22,287 bases of DNA from Candidatus Sulfotelmatobacter sp. Lineage in GTDB: Bacteria; Acidobacteriota; Terriglobia; Terriglobales; Acidobacteriaceae. The stretch lies in assembly GCA_030045935.1 (NCBI GenBank), contig JASIEN010000675.1, positions 1 to 22,287 on the forward strand. The letters run 5' to 3'. Shown one piece after another: positions 14,874-21,575 of this stretch (its first letter is position 1; every line of letters begins with the position of its first letter). Below the pieces are notes generated by a model. It searched no databases, was not told the origin of the DNA, and saw nothing but the letters and a program-made list of their open reading frames with translations. A program made the position numbers and the translations under genes.

Positions 14874-15845
14874 ATGAAGATCGCCAAAGATGTAACCGAA
14901 CTGATCGGTAAAACGCCGCTGGTGCGTCTTAACAAAGTCACTGGAGGCTGCGTGGCTGAGGTTGTCGCCAAACTCGAAAGCCAGAACCCGCTGGACAGCG
15001 TGAAGGACCGCATCGGCGTCAGCATGATCAATGAGGCCGAGCGCGCGGGAAAGATTCAGCCGGGCAAGACCGTGCTGATTGAGCCGACCAGCGGGAACAC
15101 CGGCATTGGCCTGGCATTTGTGGCTGCGGTAAAGGGTTATCGGCTGATCCTCACCATGCCCGAGACGATGAGTCTTGAGCGCCGCGTATTGTTACTGGCA
15201 TTCGGAGCGGAGATCGTTCTTACGCCTGGCCCCAATGGAATGAAGGGAGCTGTCGCCAAGGCGCAGGAACTGGTCGCGAAGACTCCCAATGGCTACATGC
15301 TTCAGCAGTTCGACAACCCAGCCAATCCCAAGATTCACTTCGAAACGACAGGCCCCGAGATCTGGAGCGACACGGATGGCCACGTGGATTTCTTGGTTTC
15401 TGGCATCGGCACGGGTGGCACCCTCACAGGTGTCTGCGAATACATCAAGCCGCGCAAGCCTTCGTTCAAGGCGATTGCCGTCGAGCCGGCAGATAGCCCC
15501 GTGCTCTCCGGCGGCAAGCCCGGTCCGCACAAAATTCAAGGCATTGGCGCGGGATTTGTGCCCAGCATTCTGCGCACGGATTACATCGACGAGGTCATCA
15601 GCGTCACCAATGAAGAAGCGATTCGCATGGCGCGCCGGCTCCCGCTGGAAGAAGGATTATTCGTCGGAATTTCTTCGGGGGCGGCAGTGACGGCGGCGTT
15701 GCAAGTGGGGCGGCGGAAGGAAAACGCGAGCAAGATGATTGTGGTGGTGATTCCCTCGTTCGGAGAGCGGTATTTGAGCACGGTTCTCTTCGAAGAGTTG
15801 CGCAACAAGGCGCAGCAGCTTCCCACTTCGCCACTGTCGGCCTGA
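14874..15845 (+). CDS. cysK: Cysteine synthase (O-acetylserine sulfhydrylase)
   Basis: A 323-residue PLP enzyme of the CysK/CysM family. 'IGKTPLVRLNKV' (11-22) opens the fold. 'NPLDSVKDRIG' (38-48) carries the PLP Schiff-base lysine Lys44. 'PTSGNTGIGLAF' is the substrate (Asn/Ser/Thr) loop, 'GIGTGGTLTG' binds the PLP phosphate, and 'HKIQGIGAGFVP' and 'GISSGAAVTAAL' complete the active site. It makes cysteine from O-acetylserine and sulfide. The frame is open far upstream through the tRNA-Sec gene; the correct start is the ATG at 14874, preceded by a GAAAGAGGAA ribosome site. The 31-nt gap to selC suggests co-transcription with processing. CysK and CysM cannot be separated with certainty by eye. 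Confidence 0.93.
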   Translation: MKIAKDVTELIGKTPLVRLNKVTGGCVAEVVAKLESQNPLDSVKDRIGVSMINEAERAGKIQPGKTVLIEPTSGNTGIGLAFVAAVKGYRLILTMPETMSLERRVLLLAFGAEIVLTPGPNGMKGAVAKAQELVAKTPNGYMLQQFDNPANPKIHFETTGPEIWSDTDGHVDFLVSGIGTGGTLTGVCEYIKPRKPSFKAIAVEPADSPVLSGGKPGPHKIQGIGAGFVPSILRTDYIDEVISVTNEEAIRMARRLPLEEGLFVGISSGAAVTAALQVGRRKENASKMIVVVIPSFGERYLSTVLFEELRNKAQQLPTSPLSA

Positions 15846-16150
15846 ACGGCGATCACAAGTACCCGGGCTTGCAGATCACAACGGATTGACACTCCATCGT
15901 GTAGTGGCGCAGTTTGCTGGTCATGGCAAGCAAGTCTGCTTCTCCGAGCGATAAGCCTGCCCTGAGCCGCGTGGCGTGGAGTTACCCTTGAGCTGTTAGG
16001 CGAAGAGTGGAAATTTCTGTGGAAAACTAGCACGCACGCGGAAAATTTTCCCGTTTGTGCGGGTGTATGATGTCCTTCCAACCAGCCACATTATTACAAA
16101 CATGACGAGGCCTGCGGTGCCTCAATCATCAGGGTCACGAGAGAAAATTT
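15846..16150. other. Intergenic region upstream of the RiPP-type cassette
   Basis: This 305-bp stretch has no supported gene and should hold the promoter of the peptide cassette. It contains a perfect 12-bp palindrome GGAAAATTTTCC (16040-16051) flanked by GCAC/GTGC, a TATGAT hexamer at 16066-16071 that could serve as a -10 with no good -35, and a small GAGGC/GCCTC hairpin (16107-16123) in the likely leader just before the precursor gene. Confidence 0.5.
16040..16051. promoter_or_regulatory. Palindrome upstream of the RiPP-type cassette
   Basis: GGAAAATTTTCC is a perfect 12-bp palindrome about 100 bp upstream of the precursor start and 14 bp upstream of a TATGAT hexamer. It could be an operator overlapping a promoter. 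AT-rich palindromes of this length also arise by chance, so the call is tentative. Confidence 0.25.
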
Positions 16151-16315
16151 ATGCCCACGAATCATGCCAATGACGAAGAACCGCGTCCCGAAACTACCAA
16201 GAAACCATACGAGAAACCTTCATTCCGCTACGAACAGGTCTTCGTCGTCAGTGCTTTGGGATGTACCAAGACCGGCACTGAAAGCACCTGCGCGCAAGGG
16301 TTCCCGAGGTCATGA
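16151..16315 (+). CDS. Putative RiPP precursor peptide
   Basis: A 54-residue ORF with a GAGAG ribosome site seven bases before the ATG. Residues 1-22 are polar and charged (leader: MPTNHANDEEPRPETTKKPY...). Residues 20-33 hold 'YEKPSFRYEQVFVV', a Y-x-KP...YE motif followed by a hydrophobic patch, as often seen in leader segments read by PqqD-type recognition domains. The tail (36-54, LGCTKTGTESTCAQGFPRS) has two cysteines, Cys38 and Cys47, Thr/Ser/Gly-rich sequence and a terminal serine. V33-S34-A35 is a signal-peptidase-like V-x-A cleavage site. It lies 13 nt before the peptidase gene and opens a cassette with kinase-like, PqqD and radical SAM/SPASM genes. I recognise no characterised homologue; the precursor role is inferred from size, layout and context. 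Confidence 0.75.
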   Translation: MPTNHANDEEPRPETTKKPYEKPSFRYEQVFVVSALGCTKTGTESTCAQGFPRS

Positions 16316-16328
16316 CGCCACGGCAAGC

Positions 16329-16832
16329 ATGAGTGCATCCTCTGCGGTTTCACTGAAGCGCGAGATGGCGTGGGAGATTTTGCTCTCGTTCGGAAGCATG
16401 CAGCTTCGCGCTCAAGGGTACAGCATGTTTCCCACGCTGCGCCACGGAGATGTGTTGAATGTGGAGCGAGTCGAACCGCAACAGGTAAGGGTGGGAGATG
16501 TGGTTGTGATGGCGCGGGGTTCAGGGTTCGTAAGTCATCGCGTGGTTTCTACTGGCAAAGATGTTGAAGGAGGGATGCTCGTCACCCGCGGGGATGCGAC
16601 CGCAGTGGATGATTTGCCATGGCGCGAGAGTGATCTGCTGGGGCGTGTCAGACATGTGATCCGGAACGGCAATCGCATTGTGGTGCCCTCGCATCTGAAT
16701 GCGGTTCGCGCCCTGGTCGCAAGACTCTTTTGCCGCTCATTTCCTGTAATACGCGCAGTCATAGAGGTGCGCGGGCGCTTACGAAACGGGTTTCGAACTC
16801 CGAACCAATCGATTGCACAGTGCCAAAGCTAG
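16329..16832 (+). CDS. S24/S26-family peptidase (SipW/Sec11-like)
   Basis: A 167-residue protein with the S26 signal-peptidase core. 'GYSMFPTLRHGDVLNVE' (30-46) carries the nucleophile Ser32, 'VGDVVVMARGSGFVSHRVV' (about 55-73) carries His70 where Gram-negative LepB enzymes have Lys, and 'LVTRGDA' (84-90) is the conserved box D-like segment. The Ser/His arrangement is that of SipW/Sec11-type peptidases. A weakly hydrophobic helix near 123-145 may tether it to the membrane. The start at 16329 follows the precursor stop by 13 nt; a longer in-frame extension reaching back to 16164 would overlap the precursor gene and is rejected. By context it probably cleaves the precursor, perhaps at the V-S-A site. 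It could instead be a phage-type S24 regulator, but no DNA-binding domain is present. Confidence 0.85.
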   Translation: MSASSAVSLKREMAWEILLSFGSMQLRAQGYSMFPTLRHGDVLNVERVEPQQVRVGDVVVMARGSGFVSHRVVSTGKDVEGGMLVTRGDATAVDDLPWRESDLLGRVRHVIRNGNRIVVPSHLNAVRALVARLFCRSFPVIRAVIEVRGRLRNGFRTPNQSIAQCQS

Positions 16833-17635
16833 CACCCCAAGTCGGGACCTGCAGCGTAGTGATCGCCATAGGCGGTTTTTCTTTCCGGCTGAAAACGACG
16901 GATGCAGATTTTCTCGAGGTGTTGCAATCCCGCTATGCCGGTTTCATCGGCGACGAATCGAGCAGCGAATTTGAAATTGATATCGATCTTTGCCGGCCAG
17001 GATTCACCTCCGCGAATCCTGATGTGGAAGTAAGCAATCGGTCTGGTCATTGGATCATGCAGCGCGGCGACTTCGTCGCCGAGTGGTCCCCGACCTTGCA
17101 CAGCGGCCGCATCCGCCAGGCCGCGGCAGCATATTCGACCGATAGCGTGCTGCGGATCATACACACGCTGGTGCTGGCGAAGACCGGCGGATTTCTTATG
17201 CACGCCGCCAGCGCCATCCGCAACGGCAGGGCATTTCTATTTGCCGGCGAATCGGGAGCGGGGAAGACGACGATCTCAAGTCTGGCTCCTGCCGACGCAA
17301 CACTTCTCACCGATGAGATCTCGTACATTCGCAACCTTGACGATCGCTACGTGGCTTTTGGCACGCCTTTCACCGGAGATCTCGGCACGCCCGGCGAAAA
17401 CACGTCGGCACCAGTGGCTGCTCTTTATTTGCTGGCCAAGGGTCCCTCGAACTCGATCGAGCCTGTGGAAGCAGCCGAAGCCGGGTGCGCGGTGCTCGCC
17501 AACATGCTTTTTTTTGCTGAAGATCCGGAGATGGTGCGGCTGGTTTTTCAGACCGCGTGCGACTTCGTTCACCGCGTGCCAGTTTTCCGGTTGACGTTTG
17601 TACCCGATGCACGCGTTTGGGAGCTCATTCAATGA
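16820..17635 (+). CDS. HPr kinase-like protein (HprK-related)
   Basis: A 271-residue protein from a GTG at 16820 that overlaps the peptidase gene by 13 nt; an upstream in-frame ATG at 16730 would give a 30-residue extension deep inside the peptidase gene. The N-terminal half (1-120) is a variable beta-rich domain. The C-terminal half has 'GGFLMHAASAI' (123-133), Walker A 'GESGAGKTT' (143-151), 'TLLTDEISYI' (161-170, with the acidic DE pair) and a final 'RVPVFRLTF' strand, which match the catalytic fold of HPr kinase/phosphorylase. It lacks the full bacterial HprK N-terminal domain, so it is an HprK-related protein rather than the carbon-catabolite kinase. Such proteins occur in RiPP and lasso-peptide clusters, where some phosphorylate the precursor. 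Its substrate here is unproven. Confidence 0.85.
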   Translation: MPKLAPQVGTCSVVIAIGGFSFRLKTTDADFLEVLQSRYAGFIGDESSSEFEIDIDLCRPGFTSANPDVEVSNRSGHWIMQRGDFVAEWSPTLHSGRIRQAAAAYSTDSVLRIIHTLVLAKTGGFLMHAASAIRNGRAFLFAGESGAGKTTISSLAPADATLLTDEISYIRNLDDRYVAFGTPFTGDLGTPGENTSAPVAALYLLAKGPSNSIEPVEAAEAGCAVLANMLFFAEDPEMVRLVFQTACDFVHRVPVFRLTFVPDARVWELIQ

Positions 17636-17952
17636 TCAAACCACTCTATCTCGCACGCAGCCGGCGTATCGCCGCGCGCAAGCTGGGCGAAGAAATTCTC
17701 GTCATGTCGGCGCGAGGATCCACACTTTTTACCCTGAATCCCACCGCGACGATTCTGTGGCAGGCTGCTGACGGCGCAACGCCGCTGGAGCGAATAGTGG
17801 AAAGCAAGATTTGTTCGGAATACGAGGTTAACCCCGAACAGGCCCTGCTCGATGCCGAATCTCTCGTCGAGGACCTGGCGAAGCACGGCATTTTGCTGAT
17901 CTCCGAAAAACCGATTGCCGAATCGAGCGGATACGGCGAGGAGCGCCCGTGA
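17632..17952 (+). CDS. PqqD-family peptide recognition protein
   Basis: A 106-residue PqqD-like protein. 'IAARKLGEEILVMSARGSTLFTLNPTATILWQAADGATPLERIV' (about 13-56) contains the typical three-stranded sheet, the 'LN-x-T-A-x-x-x-W' segment and the start of the helical bundle; the helices run to about residue 95. PqqD domains (RiPP recognition elements) bind the leader peptide and present it to the radical SAM enzyme. The ATG overlaps the stop of the HprK-like gene (ATGA), and its own stop overlaps the GTG of the radical SAM gene, so all three are probably translationally coupled. It is a free-standing PqqD rather than one fused to the radical SAM enzyme. Confidence 0.9.
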   Translation: MIKPLYLARSRRIAARKLGEEILVMSARGSTLFTLNPTATILWQAADGATPLERIVESKICSEYEVNPEQALLDAESLVEDLAKHGILLISEKPIAESSGYGEERP

Positions 17953-19088
17953 GCGCATTGCTGATGGCAATGGGTGAGCGTGCGCGGGAACTGGGTATTC
18001 CTTTCAATGTTCACCTTGACCTTACTTACCGATGCAACGAAAAGTGCGTGCATTGCTATCTCGATCATCACGACCACGGTGAACTCACCACGGCCGAGAT
18101 TAAGAACTTGTTGAAGGAGATGGCAGAAGCTGGAGTCTTCATCCTCACCCTAAGCGGCGGCGAAATCTTTCTACGCAAAGATTTTTTTGAAATTCTGGAG
18201 GTGGCACGAGAATTGACTTTCTGCGTCAAGCTGAAGACGAATGCGGTTTTGATCCGTGAAGCGCAGGCGGCCAGACTTGGCGAGCTGGGAGTGCAATCCT
18301 TGCAAGTTAGCATCTATTCGCATCGGCCGGAAGTTCACGATTCAATTACTAAACTTCCGGGCTCGCTGAAACGGTCCATTGCTGCGATTCGCTTGCTCAA
18401 GGCGCAAGGCCTCAAGGTCACGATAGCGAACGTGCTGATGCGGTCGAACATGCAGGATATTTACGGCGTCCGTGCTCTTGCAAAAGAACTCGGAGTCGAG
18501 TGCACGCTCGATCCGGCGGTTTCGCCCATGCTGGATGGAGACCGGTCGATTCTGGCGTTGAATACGGATGAATCGGTCTTGCGGGAGATTATTCACGATC
18601 CATCGTTCACTCCGAACGTCGAAGAATTTTGCGCACCGCCCGCGCCTGCGAGCGAGGAAAGTATGGACGCTTTTCCTTGCAGCGCCGGGCATAATGCCTG
18701 CTATATCTCGCCTTACGGCGAGTTTTATCCTTGCGTCGCCTTTCCGCTTTCGTGCGGGAACGTGCGGCAGCAGCGTTTTATTGACATATGGCGCAATTCA
18801 GAGCAGTTGAAGGAAGTGCGCTCGATACGCCTGCGCGATCTGTCTGGTTGCTCGCAGTGTGTGCATGGCGCGACGTGCACCCGCTGCCCCGGCATGGCCT
18901 TTCTGGAGGGGAACATGCGCGGACCCTCGACGGCAGACTGCGAAAAATCTTACGCGCGAACAGGAATTGCCTCGAAGAATCTTCTAGCGAAGAAAGACAA
19001 ACCATCTCCGCTGCGGCTGGTACAGATTCAGCTGGTTCCGGCGATTATGGGTAGCCGACTCACGGGCATCGGAGCAAGCGCGTCTTAG
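17949..19088 (+). CDS. Radical SAM/SPASM peptide-modifying enzyme
   Basis: A 379-residue radical SAM enzyme starting at GTG (GTGA overlap with the PqqD gene). The [4Fe-4S] motif C29-x3-C33-x2-C36 sits in 'LTYRCNEKCVHCYLDHH'. 'LTLSGGEIFL' (67-75) holds the SAM-binding GGE. The C-terminal SPASM region has Cys at 244, 251, 262, 269, 301, 304, 310, 313 and 331 ('CYISPYGEFYPC', 'CSQCVHGATCTRC'), enough for two auxiliary clusters, as in PqqE, sactionine synthases and peptide epimerases. A Pro/Lys-rich tail (about 345-379) is extra. By family it forms a thioether or C-C bond, or another radical modification, on a ribosomal peptide; here the precursor at 16151 is the obvious substrate. Heme-maturation or pyrroloquinoline-type roles are less likely because their partner genes are absent. 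Confidence 0.93.
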   Translation: MSALLMAMGERARELGIPFNVHLDLTYRCNEKCVHCYLDHHDHGELTTAEIKNLLKEMAEAGVFILTLSGGEIFLRKDFFEILEVARELTFCVKLKTNAVLIREAQAARLGELGVQSLQVSIYSHRPEVHDSITKLPGSLKRSIAAIRLLKAQGLKVTIANVLMRSNMQDIYGVRALAKELGVECTLDPAVSPMLDGDRSILALNTDESVLREIIHDPSFTPNVEEFCAPPAPASEESMDAFPCSAGHNACYISPYGEFYPCVAFPLSCGNVRQQRFIDIWRNSEQLKEVRSIRLRDLSGCSQCVHGATCTRCPGMAFLEGNMRGPSTADCEKSYARTGIASKNLLAKKDKPSPLRLVQIQLVPAIMGSRLTGIGASAS

Positions 19089-19195
19089 GAATTTAGTATG
19101 ACTTGCGGGTTCGCGCTGCCGAGCTTGGCCAGAGACGCAACGTCGGGACGGCTCCAATAAGCAGGATAAGAGCTGGGCCCCGATTAGCGAGAGCC

Positions 19196-19230
19196 CCTTA
19201 CGAAGCCGGCGATCGTAAGGAAAGGTTTTT
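19196..19230 (+). terminator. Hairpin terminator after the RiPP-type cassette
   Basis: A perfect 8-bp stem, CCTTACGA (19196-19203) / TCGTAAGG (19213-19220), with a 9-nt loop is followed after a short AAAGG by TTTTT (19226-19230). It lies about 110 nt after the radical SAM stop, and the next gene is convergent. The T-run is displaced by five bases, so intrinsic termination is plausible but not certain. Confidence 0.55.
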
Positions 19231-19291
19231 GCTGCTATCTTCTTGTCCCCCTGCGATGGGCTCGGCTCAAGGTCACTTCCGCGCGTTGCGC

Positions 19292-20659
19292 TTACAGGGC
19301 CTTCGCCGCGCTGGCTGCAGCCGCGGCTGAGTTGCTGGCGGCGGTGCTCACTTCGCGCTCGCGAGGAGCAGCGGGTTCAGACGCGGGCGATTTCAGGCAC
19401 AACTCAACCGCTTCTGCCATGCTTTGTGATTCCTGCTCTTTTGTGGTTACCCAGGCGTTAAAGCGTGCCTTGTCGCGGGCAAGGGCTTCCATGTTTCGGC
19501 TGATGCGCGCGGTGTAGTGCGCCTTGATGCTCTCCAGTTCCCCTTGGATATGCGCGATTTCTTCCCCTCTGCGCGTCCACTCGGCTTCAGCCTGTTTCTT
19601 CTGCTCGGTTTCATAGGCGTCCAGCGCGTTTTGCCGAGCCTTGGCGTCGCGTTGCACCTGTTCGACGGTCACCGCGGCGGCATCGAGCGCCATCAAGAGC
19701 GCCGCCCGCTTGGTTTCCTTCGAGAGGCCGCGGATATGCTCGCTGTTCAGCATCTCGACCACCTTTGTGATGCTGTAGCCTTTTCGCGGGCTTACGATCC
19801 CGGCCGTCCGGTAAATGTCTTCCATCTGCAATAACTCAACCTGAAACGCGGGCACCTCGCGCGCGGTGGAACTGATTGGTTTTTCGCTGATTTGGGGCGC
19901 TTGAGGCATGGGGATCTCCTTCGTATTCTTCACCTCGATTGCTTCGTTAGGCTCAGGGTGAGATTCGTCCGGCTTGTTCCGGGGCGCCATTCCAAGCCAT
20001 TTGGGTCCCATAGGTTTCCTTTCCTTCTCTGCGGGGTTTCGAGCTGCGAGCGCTCGATTCCAGAGATCAGGCTTACAAAAAGGCTCTAGCTCTTCAGCGG
20101 CACAGCTTCGCTGCCTTTCGCTCGCGGTCGCATTCGGCCCGCGCGATTCATGGCGCTGCCGCGGAACGGGCAGACTCATCAGACTCGTAGACTGCAGCAA
20201 CGGCGTATGCAGAATTTCTTGGCGCACAGCTGCAGTTTTGTTCGTTTGTGCCTGCTGCTCCTGAAGAGAACTATCGGATTCTTCTGAAGAAACCCGCGCC
20301 GGCCGGGCTTGTGTCTGATTACTTTCGGAATCCCCACTTTGGGCCACCGGTCTTTTTGGAACCTGATTCCGATTAGAAACCTCCGCGTCTGCCTTCGAGA
20401 CTGCGTCCTCGCTCTCTCGTTTCACGCCGACCAGATAGTCGCGCCCTTCCTGCCGGCAGTACTTGACAATGCCGGAGAACTGCTCGAAACGCCACTGAAT
20501 CTGCACCTGGGTGCCCGGCGCGATCGGCGTCTTGAAGCGAAGGCCGGCTCCTCCGGCGGATTTGTCCTGCATGCAGGCGCGGGTTTTCTGCGGCATGCCA
20601 TTCCCGTCCTGCCACGCAGCTTCCACAAAGATCATCACCGGAGTGCGCAATTCGGGCAT
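19292..20659 (-). CDS. PilZ-like / coiled-coil protein of unknown function
   Basis: From the ATG at 20659 this is a 455-residue protein. Residues 1-82 resemble a PilZ domain: 'MPELRTPVMIFVEAAWQDG', then 'DKSAGGAGLRFKTPIAPG' (32-49, matching D/N-x-S-x-x-G) and 'YLVGVKRE'. The N-terminal R-x-x-x-R that binds c-di-GMP is not visible, so nucleotide binding is doubtful. Residues about 85-250 are low-complexity, Ser/Gln/Pro-rich linker. From about 270 comes a helical region ('MEDIYRTAGIVSPRKGYSITKVVEML'), a long Ala/Glu/Arg-rich coiled coil to about 425 and an Ala-rich tail. The frame is open further upstream, but that part is compositionally unlike coding sequence and overlaps the neighbouring promoter. 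No Shine-Dalgarno precedes the chosen start, whereas a strong one precedes an internal ATG at 19909. Confidence 0.65.
   Translation of the reverse strand: MPELRTPVMIFVEAAWQDGNGMPQKTRACMQDKSAGGAGLRFKTPIAPGTQVQIQWRFEQFSGIVKYCRQEGRDYLVGVKRESEDAVSKADAEVSNRNQVPKRPVAQSGDSESNQTQARPARVSSEESDSSLQEQQAQTNKTAAVRQEILHTPLLQSTSLMSLPVPRQRHESRGPNATASERQRSCAAEELEPFCKPDLWNRALAARNPAEKERKPMGPKWLGMAPRNKPDESHPEPNEAIEVKNTKEIPMPQAPQISEKPISSTAREVPAFQVELLQMEDIYRTAGIVSPRKGYSITKVVEMLNSEHIRGLSKETKRAALLMALDAAAVTVEQVQRDAKARQNALDAYETEQKKQAEAEWTRRGEEIAHIQGELESIKAHYTARISRNMEALARDKARFNAWVTTKEQESQSMAEAVELCLKSPASEPAAPREREVSTAASNSAAAAASAAKAL
19907..19921 (-). promoter_or_regulatory. Strong internal ribosome-binding site and ATG in the PilZ/coiled-coil gene
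   Basis: On the minus strand AAGGAGATCCCCATG places an ideal Shine-Dalgarno six bases before an in-frame ATG (19909-19907). It would give a 205-residue product consisting of only the helical and coiled-coil part. A second weaker site, AAGGAAACCTATG, lies at the in-frame ATG at 20011. These may mark the true start of a separate gene or an internal start producing a short form. Confidence 0.5.
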
Positions 20660-20915
20660 GAGGGCGGCTATGTCGATTCTATCGACAGGAAACTGAAAGA
20701 GTTCAGGAGCCAGAGATTTCTGCTTCCTGCTGCCCCGAGCGAAGTCTGCCGGCAAAGCTTGAGGCCTAATCCCTGCTACACAAACCTGCGCCGCCCCTTT
20801 GCTAGTTGTTGCACTTCCGTACTGAACGATACAGTCCGTTGGTAACCGTCGAAGACGTCCCGTGGGCGAATAAGATGGAGCGTTGAGGTTCTCCAACCGT
20901 AATTTCTGGAGCCGT

Positions 20916-21464
20916 ATGTCCGTCAATTTCAAATTCAGCCATGTTGCCGCAGCCGCGATTTTTCTGATCGGCGCATTCGCCATCGCGCAAGACGCGCCGT
21001 CGCTCGGTGACTTAGCGCGCCAGGAGCGTGCGAAGAAGGACCAGTCCAAAGCCGCCCAGGTCAAGGATTCAAAGTCAACCAAGGTCATCACCAACGAAGA
21101 GCTTCCGCAGCATGGTTCGACTGGGAGTGCGGCGGCGCCGTTGGCAAACGACGTGAATCAGACAAACTCGGCTTCCTCTGCTGACGCACCAAAGCAATCA
21201 GCCGAACAGTGGAAATCGCAGATCGGGGACCAGAAGAACCAGGTTGCATCGCTGCAGAAACAGATCGACGATCTTAACGGGTCCATTCAGTTCGCTCCTG
21301 GCAACTGCGTGGAAAACTGCGTGCAATGGAACCAGAAACAGCAGGAAAAGCAGCAGCAGGTCGAGCGCATGCGAGGAGATCTGCAAGAACAGAAGTCGCA
21401 CCTGGAGCAGATGCAGGAATCGGCCCGCAGTCAGGGCTATGGAAGTTCGGTGTGGGACCCCTAG
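20916..21464 (+). CDS. Exported coiled-coil protein, unknown function
   Basis: A 182-residue protein starting at ATG 20916, chosen because GGAG lies five bases upstream and the N-terminus is then a clean signal peptide (MSVNFKFSHVAAAAIFLIG, cleavage after 'FAIAQ'). An 11-residue longer TTG start is possible but would spoil the signal. The mature protein has 'DAPSLGDLARQERAKKDQS' (about 26-44), a Ser/Ala/Asn-rich linker, a helical stretch 'WKSQIGDQKNQVASLQKQID', a Cys pair in 'GNCVENCVQW' (about 128-137, possible disulfide) and a Gln/Glu-rich coiled coil to the end. The 'SLGDLAR-x-x-R' segment is one I associate with small periplasmic proteins of acidobacteria, but I cannot name a family or function. 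It is divergent from the PilZ-like gene. Confidence 0.75.
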   Translation: MSVNFKFSHVAAAAIFLIGAFAIAQDAPSLGDLARQERAKKDQSKAAQVKDSKSTKVITNEELPQHGSTGSAAAPLANDVNQTNSASSADAPKQSAEQWKSQIGDQKNQVASLQKQIDDLNGSIQFAPGNCVENCVQWNQKQQEKQQQVERMRGDLQEQKSHLEQMQESARSQGYGSSVWDP

Positions 21465-21575
21465 AGTCGCGAGTGCTCAGTCCTGAGTCCTGGTCCTCCT
21501 AAGCTGAAGCAACTGACGACAAAATAAACGGGCGAAGCCTTCCTGTGTACCTCTTGCCCATGCGAAATTAGTGAT

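Noticed and set aside
16102..16173. Small ORF (ATG at 16102) as an alternative precursor
   Set aside because: It overlaps the better-supported precursor, has no leader/core organisation and is only 23 codons; the 16151 ORF has the ribosome site and the right spacing to the peptidase gene.
16164..16328. N-terminal extension of the S26 peptidase
   Set aside because: It lies inside the precursor gene in another frame; family N-termini begin close to the GYSM motif, in keeping with the 16329 start.
19098..19160. 20-codon ORF just after the radical SAM gene (a possible second peptide)
   Set aside because: No ribosome site and just one Cys; no leader motif resembling the 16151 peptide.
19103..19330. 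75-codon plus-strand ORF after the radical SAM gene
   Set aside because: It spans the terminator-like hairpin and runs into the convergent gene; composition is not protein-like.
20660..21094. Upstream extension of the PilZ-like protein (about 145 residues)
   Set aside because: It would overlap the promoter, start and 179 bp of the divergent exported-protein gene, and its sequence shows no domain; the PilZ domain begins at the 20659 start.
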